Of a stretch of 52,388 nt of DNA, positions 39,114-46,716 are shown one piece after another; positions within the stretch are counted from its first letter, which is position 1, and each line of letters starts with the position of its first letter. Location: positions 1 to 52,388 of the forward strand of contig CACZCQ010000012.1 in the NCBI GenBank assembly GCA_902779765.1, in the 5' to 3' direction. Both the position numbers and the translations under genes were made by a program. Source of the DNA: an uncultured Bacteroidia bacterium. Its GTDB lineage: Bacteria; Bacteroidota; Bacteroidia; Bacteroidales; UBA932. The notes under the pieces were generated by a model. It did no database searches. It saw nothing but the letters and a program-made list of their open reading frames with translations, and was not told where the DNA came from.

Positions 39114-40520
39114 CTATTTAAGCCTCAGTGCGCAGACATTCTCTACATGCTGGGTGTGCGGGAACATGTCGACAGGCTGGACGGCAGTGATCTCGTATTT
39201 CCCGCAGAGGATTGCCAGGTCGCGGGCCTGTGACGCAGGATTGCAGCTGACGTATACGATGCGGGAAGGGAAGGCCTCGAGGATGACCTTGGCGACATCA
39301 GGATGGATACCCGCCCTGGGGGGATCGAGGATGATGACATCCGGCCGCCCGTGCTTCCTGATGAATGAATCGACCAGGACATCCTTCATGTCACCTGCGT
39401 AGAACTCGCAGTTGGTTATTCCGTTGGCTGCGGCGTTAACCTTCGCATCTTCGATAGCCTCCGGGACGTACTCGATGCCGATTACCTTCGATGCTTTCCG
39501 GGACACGAACTGGGCGATTGTTCCAGTGCCTGTATACAAGTCGTAGACGATCTCGTTTCCAGTGAGGTCCGCAAAGTCCCTAGCCACTGAATAGAGCTTC
39601 AGCGCCTGGCCGGAATTGGTTTGGTAGAACGACTTCGCTCCGATTCGGAAGGTCAGTCCCTCCATGGTCTCGCGGATTGTCGGCTCACCCTTGTAAAGGA
39701 TGCATTCCTGATCTCCGATTGAATCGTTTAACTTACTGTTAATTACGTAATAAAGCGATGTTATCTGTGGGAATTCTTGAGATATTGCATCAAGCATCGC
39801 CTCACGGACTTCGCGGTCCTCATAGAAGAAGCACATGATCACCATCAGGTCACCGGTCTCGGTGGTCCGTACGAACATGTTCCTGATGAAGCCCACATTC
39901 TCCCTGATGTCGAAGAACTGCAGTCCGTGGGTCACTGCATATTCCTTGCAGAAAAGACGGATTGCGTTGGAAGGATCCTTCTGAAGGAAACATTCCTTGA
40001 TATCCAGTACCTTGTCGAAAAACTTGCCGACGTGGAAGCCGAGGCCGATCCTATCCTCAGGTGGCAGCTCGTCCGGATTCTCGTCCTTGAGGAACCAGCG
40101 CTTGGAGGAATATGTGAATTCCAGCTTGTTGCGATAGTATATCGTTTTGTCTGAAGGGATTGTCGGCCTGATCTCGGGAACACTCAGGTGTCCGATACGA
40201 ACCAATTGATCTTCAACCTGTTGGCGTTTTGCTTCCAATTGGAGATGATAGGGAAGTGGCTGCCATTTGCAGCCTCCGCAGACACCGAAATGCCGGCAGA
40301 ACGGCTCGATCCTGTCCTTTGAAGGCTCCACGATACGATCTATGAAACCTTCATAATAATTGTGATGCTTCCTGGTTATCCTGATATTGACGACATCTCC
40401 CGGAACTGCGAACGGAACGAAAACGACAGCCCCGTTCCAATGTGTCAAAGCCTTGCCTTCGGCAGCGCAAGCTTCGATGGTCATGTTTTCAAGCAGGAGA
40501 TCGACTCGTTTTCTCGACAT
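39114..40520 (-). CDS. rlmD: 23S rRNA (uracil-C5)-methyltransferase, RlmD/RumA family
   Basis: A 468-residue RNA m5U methyltransferase. Residues 1-65 form a TRAM RNA-binding domain. A Cys cluster follows (C75, C81, C84 in FCRHFGVCGGC, with a fourth Cys near 175), as in the [4Fe-4S]-containing RumA group. The C-terminal Rossmann domain has YDLYTGTGTIAQF for SAM binding, LDPPRAG and the catalytic Cys in YVSCNP. These features favour RlmD over the cluster-free TrmA. The exact uracil target is inferred from family. It is 75 nt downstream of the flavodiiron gene; I found no TAnnTTTG promoter in that gap. Confidence 0.93.
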   Translation of the reverse strand: MSRKRVDLLLENMTIEACAAEGKALTHWNGAVVFVPFAVPGDVVNIRITRKHHNYYEGFIDRIVEPSKDRIEPFCRHFGVCGGCKWQPLPYHLQLEAKRQQVEDQLVRIGHLSVPEIRPTIPSDKTIYYRNKLEFTYSSKRWFLKDENPDELPPEDRIGLGFHVGKFFDKVLDIKECFLQKDPSNAIRLFCKEYAVTHGLQFFDIRENVGFIRNMFVRTTETGDLMVIMCFFYEDREVREAMLDAISQEFPQITSLYYVINSKLNDSIGDQECILYKGEPTIRETMEGLTFRIGAKSFYQTNSGQALKLYSVARDFADLTGNEIVYDLYTGTGTIAQFVSRKASKVIGIEYVPEAIEDAKVNAAANGITNCEFYAGDMKDVLVDSFIRKHGRPDVIILDPPRAGIHPDVAKVILEAFPSRIVYVSCNPASQARDLAILCGKYEITAVQPVDMFPHTQHVENVCALRLK

Positions 40521-40595
40521 ATCTTTGTCAGGGTAGGGTTTATGGTATATCTATATTAACATAATATAAATTGTGTAACAAAACGGCCTACGCGG

Positions 40596-41753
40596 CTAGA
40601 CAAGGGCCGCCAGCGCCTCGGCATCGAATTTTTCAGCAGAAAAACCTTGCTTGAATGTCACACCTTCACCGAGAAGCACGAATCCACCTTCTTCTGCCAT
40701 CGAGTTCAGCAATTTGACGCTGGCTGCGGCCCATGTGAATGAACCGAACGCCAGGAATCGGCGTCCCTTGACCTGACGGTCGCAGATCGCCTGCATGAAC
40801 TGCCTGACAGGCGGAAATATTCCGTTGTTATACGTCGGAGATCCGAGAATCACAGTATCGTAATTGAATACGTCCCTTAGGGCGAAAGAATAATCCTCCT
40901 CGGTCAGATTGTGCAGGACACAAGGAATACCTCTGGATTCCAGGGCTTTTGCCAGTGCCTGGGCGGCTTTTTCAGTATTGCCGTACATCGAACCGTATGC
41001 CAGGCAGACTCCGTGGGAAACCTCATATTTGCTGAGCCTGTCGTACAAACCCACGACCTGGCTGACCGAATTCTCCCATACTGGGCCATGGGTGCTGCAT
41101 ATCCGCTTGATTTCCAGGCCCTCGAGTTTCTTGAGGGCGTTCTGGACGGGTGTACCGTACTTGCCGACTATACTGGCATAGTATCTGGTCATTTCGTCTT
41201 TATACTCCTCAAAAGTGCCTGATTCTGAATCAATTACGCAATCCTTGACAGCCCTGAACGAACCAAAGGCGTCTCCGCTGAAGAGCGTATTCTCCTCGAG
41301 GCACCATGTGACCATGGTCTCCGGCCAGTGGACCATCGGGACCATAAAGAATTGGAGGGTAATGCCTCCCAGGTCCAGGGTCTCCCCTTCCTTGACCGTC
41401 AGTATGTTTTCAGTCAGTCCCTGATAACCTTCAATCATGGGGACAGCCTTGGCATTCGTGACGATCGTACATTCAGGATATTCCGCCCTCACAGCCGCCT
41501 GCAGCGCACTGTGGTCGGGTTCCATATGGTTGACGACCAGGTAATCCACCTTCCTGTCTCCTATCTCATCCTTGATATTGTTCAGGAATTCATCCTTGAA
41601 CGAAGCTGCGGCCGTATCAATCAGCGCGACCTTCTCACCTATTACCAGATATGAGTTGTAACTGACCCCGAAAGGCAGCGGCCATTGATGTTCGAAAAGC
41701 CGGGTCCGGAAGTCGTTCACCCCTACGAAACGGATTCTGTCAGATAGTATCAT
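40596..41753 (-). CDS. Flavodiiron protein (FprA-type A flavoprotein)
   Basis: Flavodiiron proteins reduce O2 to water or NO to N2O, protecting anaerobes. The frame is open to a GTG at 41777, but that codon overlaps the predicted -7 box, so the ATG at 41753 (MILSDRIRFVGVNDF) is taken, giving 385 aa. The beta-lactamase-like domain has the diiron ligands in NHMEPDHSA (H-x-E-x-D-H) and further His in PMVHWPETM and STHGPVW. The C-terminal flavodoxin domain has the FMN loop YGSMYGNTEKAAQ. There is no rubredoxin domain, so electrons must come from a separate protein. It fits a strict or near-strict anaerobe. Confidence 0.94.
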   Translation of the reverse strand: MILSDRIRFVGVNDFRTRLFEHQWPLPFGVSYNSYLVIGEKVALIDTAAASFKDEFLNNIKDEIGDRKVDYLVVNHMEPDHSALQAAVRAEYPECTIVTNAKAVPMIEGYQGLTENILTVKEGETLDLGGITLQFFMVPMVHWPETMVTWCLEENTLFSGDAFGSFRAVKDCVIDSESGTFEEYKDEMTRYYASIVGKYGTPVQNALKKLEGLEIKRICSTHGPVWENSVSQVVGLYDRLSKYEVSHGVCLAYGSMYGNTEKAAQALAKALESRGIPCVLHNLTEEDYSFALRDVFNYDTVILGSPTYNNGIFPPVRQFMQAICDRQVKGRRFLAFGSFTWAAASVKLLNSMAEEGGFVLLGEGVTFKQGFSAEKFDAEALAALV

Positions 41754-41776
41754 TGCCCATTGTTTTATAAGGTTCA

Positions 41777-41814
41777 CAAATTTACGAAACTTATTCCGCT
41801 TTTTGCTAAATTTG
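41777..41814. promoter_or_regulatory. Divergent -7 boxes for the flavodiiron gene and rarA
   Basis: Minus strand TAAATTTG (41784-41777), start near 41771, leader about 18 nt. Plus strand TAAATTTG (41807-41814), start near 41820, leader about 98 nt to rarA. Neither has a clear -33 box. Confidence 0.45.
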
Positions 41815-41868
41815 TATTCAGGCGAAGAGTTTTATACCCCGGAAAAGGCCTTAACAAAAAAGTTACAC

Positions 41869-41890
41869 TATTTAACACAATTGTTAAATA
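41869..41890. promoter_or_regulatory. Operator-like inverted repeat upstream of rarA
   Basis: TATTTAACA (41869-41877), CAAT, TGTTAAATA (41882-41890): perfect 9-bp arms with a 4-bp spacer. It ends 27 nt before the rarA ATG and lies inside the predicted leader. It could be a repressor site. It is too AT-rich and lacks a following T run, so it is not an intrinsic terminator. Confidence 0.35.
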
Positions 41891-41917
41891 CATTGATATT
41901 AATATAGTTAGCATCCT

Positions 41918-43234
41918 ATGTCCCTGAACGACCCCAAAACTGCTACAAGTGCCATGCTCCCCCCTCTGCCGGAGAGGATGAGGCCCCGTGACCTGTCCGG
42001 ATATGTAGGTCAGAAGCACCTTGTCGGCGAGGGTTGCATACTCCGGAACATGATCAACAGCGGGAACCTCAGTTCCTTCATCCTCTGGGGTCCTCCCGGG
42101 GTCGGAAAGACTACTCTCGCCGGTATAATAGCATCCACACTTAACCGGGATTTCTATACTTTGTCCGCAGTCAGCGCCGGGGTCAAGGATGTCCGCGAAG
42201 TCATAGACCGTGCAAAGGGTCGATCGGTGTTCTCGCAGGGCAGTTCTCCCATCCTTTTCATCGATGAGATCCACCGGTTCAGCAAGTCACAGCAGGATGC
42301 GCTTCTAGGGGCCGTGGAAAACGGGACTATAGTACTCATAGGCGCTACCACGGAGAACCCTTCTTTCGAAGTTATCACTCCCCTTCTGTCACGGTGCCAG
42401 GTTTTCGTTCTGAAATCCCTGGAGGTCGAGGATTTGCAGATCCTGCTGGACAAGGCCCTCACGACCGATGTACTCCTCAAGGAAAAGGACATACGGATCA
42501 AGGAGAATGAAGCCCTGTTCAGATACAGCGGAGGAGATGCTAGGAAGCTGCTCAACGTCCTGGAGATCGTGGTTGATTCCTTCGCAGGGACGGACGAACC
42601 AATAGTCATAGACAACAAGAGGGTGACCGACTGCATACAGGAAAACCTCGCGATCTACGACAAGGACGGAGAGATGCACTACGACATCATATCCGCCTTC
42701 ATAAAGTCCATCAGGGGGTCTGATCCCAATGCGGCCGTCTACTATCTGGCCCGTATGCTCGATGGAGGTGAAGACCCCTTGTTCATAGCAAGGCGCCTGT
42801 GCCTGTCGGCCTCGGAAGATGTCGGGCTTGCGAATCCGAACGCCCTCCTGCTGGCCAATGCCTGCTTCCAGGTAGTGCATCAGATAGGTATGCCGGAGGC
42901 CAGGATTCCGCTTGCAGAAGTAACCGTCTATCTTGCAAGCTCTCCTAAAAGTAACGCTTCCTATTTAGCTGTAGAAAAGGCACTTGCAAAAGTAAAGGAA
43001 GATCGCACCAAGGCAGTCCCCCTATATCTCAGGAATGCACCGACAAAGCTGATGGAAGACCTTGGGTATTCTGACGGATACAAGTATGCCCACGATTATC
43101 CCGGCCACTTCGTCGACTTGGAATTCATGCCGAAGGGGCTCGAAGGCACGGTTTTCTATGAACCGGCTCCGAACCCCCACGAAGATAGGCTCAAGGCTTA
43201 TCTGAAGGCCTGTTGGCCTAAATATTACGTCTAA
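41918..43234 (+). CDS. rarA: Replication-associated recombination protein RarA (MgsA)
   Basis: RarA is an AAA+ ATPase of the clamp-loader clade that acts at stalled replication forks. The 438-residue protein has the N-terminal MRPRDLSGYVGQKHLVG motif, Walker A GPPGVGKTT, Walker B ILFIDEIHRFSKSQQD, sensor 1 IGATTENPSFE, a sensor 2 region (GGDARKLLNVLE) and the C-terminal tetramerisation domain (YHYAHDYPGHF region, here YKYAHDYPGHFV). Length is normal. It is divergent from the flavodiiron gene and its stop is interleaved with that of the cysteate synthase gene (CTAA, 43231-43234). Confidence 0.96.
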   Translation: MSLNDPKTATSAMLPPLPERMRPRDLSGYVGQKHLVGEGCILRNMINSGNLSSFILWGPPGVGKTTLAGIIASTLNRDFYTLSAVSAGVKDVREVIDRAKGRSVFSQGSSPILFIDEIHRFSKSQQDALLGAVENGTIVLIGATTENPSFEVITPLLSRCQVFVLKSLEVEDLQILLDKALTTDVLLKEKDIRIKENEALFRYSGGDARKLLNVLEIVVDSFAGTDEPIVIDNKRVTDCIQENLAIYDKDGEMHYDIISAFIKSIRGSDPNAAVYYLARMLDGGEDPLFIARRLCLSASEDVGLANPNALLLANACFQVVHQIGMPEARIPLAEVTVYLASSPKSNASYLAVEKALAKVKEDRTKAVPLYLRNAPTKLMEDLGYSDGYKYAHDYPGHFVDLEFMPKGLEGTVFYEPAPNPHEDRLKAYLKACWPKYYV

Positions 43235-44514
43235 AAGAGTTTTTCGACCGAGGAGATGACTTCCTCGGCTGAGAGCTCGGTGCTCAGCACCAGGTCAGGC
43301 TTCTTGAGCTCGAATCCCCTGCTGGTGGCATTGAGCATTCCGGCCCCGGTAATATTCAGCATCACCGTCTCGTCATTCTTGACAGTACCCTCGTCAAGGG
43401 CCTTCTTGAGTGCTGCCACAGCCGATGCCGCGGCAGGGAAAATGTCATAACCCTCCTTGTTGTAGAACTGGAGCATCCAGTAGACGATCTCGTCGTTAGT
43501 AACCTTGTAGAAGTCGCCTCCGGAAGCCGTAAGGACATCGTGGAGACCTCCGGCCAGGTTGTATGGCGGTTTCCTGTTGGAAAGCACCTTTGCCAGTATA
43601 ATCTCCGCGTTCTTTCTGGACACCTCAGCATCGATGGGAACAAGGTCTCCCTTGCCTGACTTCCAGGAATCATACATAAGGGTATACGGGGCGTTCTGTA
43701 CGCAGTAAACCCTCATTTCATTCCTCCCGAAACGGCCGTCTTTCTCAAGCCTGCAGGCATTCTCCCAAGCAGCGATCGCACCGGTACCGCTTCCAACTGC
43801 CTGGAAATAAGCATCGGGAATCCTTCCGATGACTTCAACTGCGCTCAGGATGGTAGTACCCATACCGTCCCTGCGCGCGACATTCTTGGCTCCTCCTTCC
43901 GCGAGGTAACGAGGGTCCTTGCAGAGTTTCTCTCCCAATGCTATGGCATCGTAGTAGTCGGTTCCGTGAGGAGTGGCTATGACCTTTACGCAAGGTTTGA
44001 GTTTCCTTGTGAACCAAAGGTCGGAGACATTGTCATTGGGTATGCAGATCACTATCGGGATGTCATTGTCCGAACAGACTCTGGCGAATGCCCTCGCAGT
44101 ATTGCCTGCGGACTGGACGACCAGGATCTTCTTGCTGTTCTTGGGAAGCCTTGCGCAGACCGAGAATGCCTCGGTCTCCTTGAAGGAGCAAGTCTCCATC
44201 TTCGCTCCCCTCTTGGGAACATATCCGGACAGGGTGATATACAGGTTGTCCATTCCGAGAAGGTCGGAGAGTCCCTTGCTCTTATAGGTCACAGGGGCAT
44301 GTGATTTTCGGAGTGTCCTCTTGATAGGAAGCCACTCGGCATATCTGTACAGGCCTTTCAGGTCATCCCTGGGAGTGAACCTTTCATTGGAATACACGGC
44401 CCTGACCAAAGAAGGAGCCGGTGCCTGGGGGTCTACAAGGGTCCATCCGGCATCTTCGAAGATACGTCCGGTACCCACATCCATTAGTTGATAATCTGTT
44501 GGTTGGAATTTCAT
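43231..44514 (-). CDS. Cysteate synthase (threonine synthase-like PLP enzyme)
   Basis: Cysteate synthase makes L-cysteate from O-phospho-L-serine and sulfite. The 427-residue fold-type II PLP enzyme resembles threonine synthase but carries the segments I recall from cysteate synthases: EWLPIKR..., PVTYKSKGLSDLLGMDNLYI, LSGYVPKRGAKMETCSFKE with the PLP Lys K112, QSAGNTARAFA, EGGAKNVARRDGMGT, YFQAVGSGTGAIAAWE and NRKPPYNLAGGLHD. Threonine synthases have a GPTxAFKD-type Lys motif, absent here. The archaeal coenzyme M enzyme has an N-terminal CxxC pair that is missing here. In Bacteroidota cysteate feeds capnine and sulfonolipids. It is last in a unit with an acyltransferase and a Ca/Na antiporter. 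Many pipelines would label it thrC; that remains the main alternative. Confidence 0.82.
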   Translation of the reverse strand: MKFQPTDYQLMDVGTGRIFEDAGWTLVDPQAPAPSLVRAVYSNERFTPRDDLKGLYRYAEWLPIKRTLRKSHAPVTYKSKGLSDLLGMDNLYITLSGYVPKRGAKMETCSFKETEAFSVCARLPKNSKKILVVQSAGNTARAFARVCSDNDIPIVICIPNDNVSDLWFTRKLKPCVKVIATPHGTDYYDAIALGEKLCKDPRYLAEGGAKNVARRDGMGTTILSAVEVIGRIPDAYFQAVGSGTGAIAAWENACRLEKDGRFGRNEMRVYCVQNAPYTLMYDSWKSGKGDLVPIDAEVSRKNAEIILAKVLSNRKPPYNLAGGLHDVLTASGGDFYKVTNDEIVYWMLQFYNKEGYDIFPAAASAVAALKKALDEGTVKNDETVMLNITGAGMLNATSRGFELKKPDLVLSTELSAEEVISSVEKLF

Positions 44515-44526
44515 ATGGATAGATGT

Positions 44527-45486
44527 TTAAATACTCAGGATCAGGTATGCCATGTAGGCGATGAATACAATAAGGAAGGATGTCGCATCCACTCTGCCGA
44601 TTTTGTTGTTCCTGCCCGTCCAGGAACTGAACAGGAGCGCCAGAGAACTCAGTACCAGTACACCGAGGTCCACCGGTTTGATATTGGCGAATGACAGCGG
44701 GCAGGCAAGGGCTGAGGATCCCAGGATCAGGAGGATGTTGGATATGTTGGAGCCGATGATGTTGCCGAGGGCAAGGGCTCCCTTCTTCTTTGCGGCAGCC
44801 ACGACGCAGGTCACCAGTTCAGGGAAAGATGTCCCGCCAGCAAGGATCGTGATGGCAATGAACTTCTCCGACAGACCGGAATTCCGTGCTATCCGGCAAG
44901 CCGAATCCACCAGGATGTCGCCTCCGAATATCAAGGCAGCCATTCCGACCACTACCATAAGGATCGAAATCCAAAGCTTCCTGGCCGTTTCGGACTGCCC
45001 GTCCCCGTCATCGGTTTTCCCTCCCTTGATGGAGAAGATCAGGTAGGTTATGAACAGGAGCAGGAATACTCCGCCTTCCCACGCATTTATGGTGTCGCTT
45101 CCACCCAGGCCGAACAACGTGTGCTGCATACCGAAACAGATCAGCAGCAGGCAGGCTGCGATGTTGAGGGGGATGTCCCTTCTCTTGTTGCCGTCAGAGA
45201 TCGCCACCGGCCTAATCAAGGCGGTGACTCCCAGGATCAGGAATACATTGAATATGTTGGAACCGACCACATTGCCGATGGCGATGTCCGCGCTTCCCAT
45301 CAAGGCGCCGGTCAGGCTTACGACGAGTTCCGGCAGGGACGTACCGATTCCGACGATGGTCATTCCTATCAGGAACTCACTGAGCCCGGCTCTCCTGGCA
45401 ATGGACGATGAGCCGTCCACAAGCCACTCCGCCCCGAAGATCAGCAGGGCAAGACCGGCCAGGAGGATCAGGATATCAACGATCAT
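44527..45486 (-). CDS. Calcium/sodium antiporter (CaCA family, YrbG-like)
   Basis: A 319-residue inner-membrane cation exchanger expected to move Ca2+ against Na+ (or K+/H+). It has about ten hydrophobic segments in two inverted halves, each with the alpha-repeat signature: GIGTSLPELVVSLTGA in the first half and AGGTSFPELVTCVVAA in the second, with ion-binding Glu in each PEL. GNVVGSNIFNVFLILG and GNIIGSNISNILLILG complete the repeats. It lies 1 nt after the acyltransferase gene and 12 nt before the cysteate synthase gene, so the three are surely co-transcribed. Why an antiporter sits there is unclear. Confidence 0.93.
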   Translation of the reverse strand: MIVDILILLAGLALLIFGAEWLVDGSSSIARRAGLSEFLIGMTIVGIGTSLPELVVSLTGALMGSADIAIGNVVGSNIFNVFLILGVTALIRPVAISDGNKRRDIPLNIAACLLLICFGMQHTLFGLGGSDTINAWEGGVFLLLFITYLIFSIKGGKTDDGDGQSETARKLWISILMVVVGMAALIFGGDILVDSACRIARNSGLSEKFIAITILAGGTSFPELVTCVVAAAKKKGALALGNIIGSNISNILLILGSSALACPLSFANIKPVDLGVLVLSSLALLFSSWTGRNNKIGRVDATSFLIVFIAYMAYLILSI

Positions 45487-45487
45487 T

Positions 45488-46660
45488 TCAGTCCTGTCTT
45501 AGAGGTTCTCCTGAGGCAAGGCGCTCCTTGGAAAGTACAGGATTTGAATATATGCGGAAGAAAATGTCCCGGAGTTCATCACGGTCCAGTCTCTTCTCTA
45601 CCTTGTCGAGCCTGTGCTCGGTATAATCCAAGAATTTCTGTACGTCTTCCTTGTCGTAGAGGTCTCCGTACTTGCTGCACTTCTCCACCAGGTCATAGGC
45701 GATGTAGTTGGTTTTCCAGAGATGGTAACCGGCGATGACCCTCTTGTCAACCGCATGACGGATGGACTGGTACCGGTCGTTCTTGTCGCACTTACTGGCC
45801 ATCTCGATCTCATCGAAGGTAAGGGGAAGACCGAAATTAAGATGGACGTTGCCTTTCTGCTGGCGTATACCCATCACGATGCTGTGCATGTCCTCGTAAT
45901 GGGTCTTGACGTACTTCTTGGTACGGGAGATCAGGATTTCGCGGGCCTTGCGGATATCGCAGGGCTCATATTCATATGAAATGCTGAGAGGGACGATGTT
46001 CAGTTCCATGAAATTCTCCTGGAAAGACTTCTCTCCGCTCATGTCCAGCATCTTGAGGAGTCCCTGCTCCGTCGTGTCGATGCCGTCCTTGGTCCTTCCC
46101 TGCCTCTGGGCGAGCCAGATGGAAGCCTTGCCGGAGGTGATTGTCTGGCGGATATATCTGGAAAGAAGCTGCGATGACAGGTAAAGATCCCTGGCGGAAA
46201 TACCGCGGATCACCTTGATCATCCTGTTGGAGCGGAGGAGGTACTCTACGGTCTTGCTCTGCTTGATGAGATTGTCCCCGACACAGATTTCCGTCATCGG
46301 GACATCGTTCCTGAAGAAAACCATCTGGGTGATGGCAGGGTCCAGGATTATATCCCTGTGATTGGACATCGCCAGGAACTTGCCTTTGATTCCCTTGATA
46401 TAGCTGATGCCGTCGTAAGAGAAATTATGGACGGTGTGGTCGATACACCAGGAGACGGCGTCATTCATGACCACTTCCTGGAATTCATCGATGCTCTTCA
46501 CGGATTTGAGGGCAGAGCGCAGATACGTGGCTGGCTTGTCCGGAAAAAGATATTCCGAGATAGCCAGGACAGCCGGATGATTGGCCACCTTGTTAAGGGC
46601 CTTTACAGCTTCTTCGTCGCTGTATGGGGATATGCTTTCAAATTCGGATGAATCCAACAT
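45488..46660 (-). CDS. PlsC-like acyltransferase with H-x5-D motif
   Basis: A 390-residue protein of the glycerolipid-acyltransferase (LPLAT) superfamily. The frame is open to a TTG at 46687, but that codon falls in the -7 box; the ATG at 46660 gives a 19-nt leader. The catalytic block reads SNHRDIILDP (H101, D107), which spaces His and Asp by five residues, whereas PlsC enzymes have H-x4-D. Later blocks include KASIWLAQRQGRTKDG, matching the FPEGTRSR-like block III, and NIVPLSISYEYEPCD like block IV. The N-terminal 75 residues and the C-terminal 120 extend beyond PlsC. Similar long acyltransferases occur widely in Bacteroidota; the acceptor is unknown. A lysophospholipid, or an amino-lipid made from cysteate, are both possible. 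Confidence 0.82.
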   Translation of the reverse strand: MLDSSEFESISPYSDEEAVKALNKVANHPAVLAISEYLFPDKPATYLRSALKSVKSIDEFQEVVMNDAVSWCIDHTVHNFSYDGISYIKGIKGKFLAMSNHRDIILDPAITQMVFFRNDVPMTEICVGDNLIKQSKTVEYLLRSNRMIKVIRGISARDLYLSSQLLSRYIRQTITSGKASIWLAQRQGRTKDGIDTTEQGLLKMLDMSGEKSFQENFMELNIVPLSISYEYEPCDIRKAREILISRTKKYVKTHYEDMHSIVMGIRQQKGNVHLNFGLPLTFDEIEMASKCDKNDRYQSIRHAVDKRVIAGYHLWKTNYIAYDLVEKCSKYGDLYDKEDVQKFLDYTEHRLDKVEKRLDRDELRDIFFRIYSNPVLSKERLASGEPLRQD

Positions 46661-46684
46661 AATGTTCGCATTTTGTCTGAAAGA

Positions 46685-46716
46685 CAAATGTAATCAAATT
46701 AACCGCCAATAGCAAA
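46685..46716 (-). promoter_or_regulatory. Promoter of the acyltransferase-antiporter-cysteate synthase unit
   Basis: Minus strand TTTTG (46716-46713), 20 nt, TACATTTG (46692-46685): full consensus boxes and spacing. It overlaps the last codons of queA (stop at 46699). Start predicted near 46679, leader 19 nt. Confidence 0.65.

Noticed and set aside
41869-41890. Intrinsic terminator upstream of rarA
   Set aside because: The inverted repeat is very AT-rich and has no T run after it, so an operator-like role is more likely.
41774-42274. 166-codon minus-strand ORF opposite the start of rarA
   Set aside because: It runs across the divergent promoters and antisense to conserved rarA sequence, with no recognisable domain.
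43231-44514. Threonine synthase (thrC)
   Set aside because: The PLP-Lys context and several long segments match cysteate synthase instead, and the GPTxAFKD motif of threonine synthase is missing. It stays as the main alternative.
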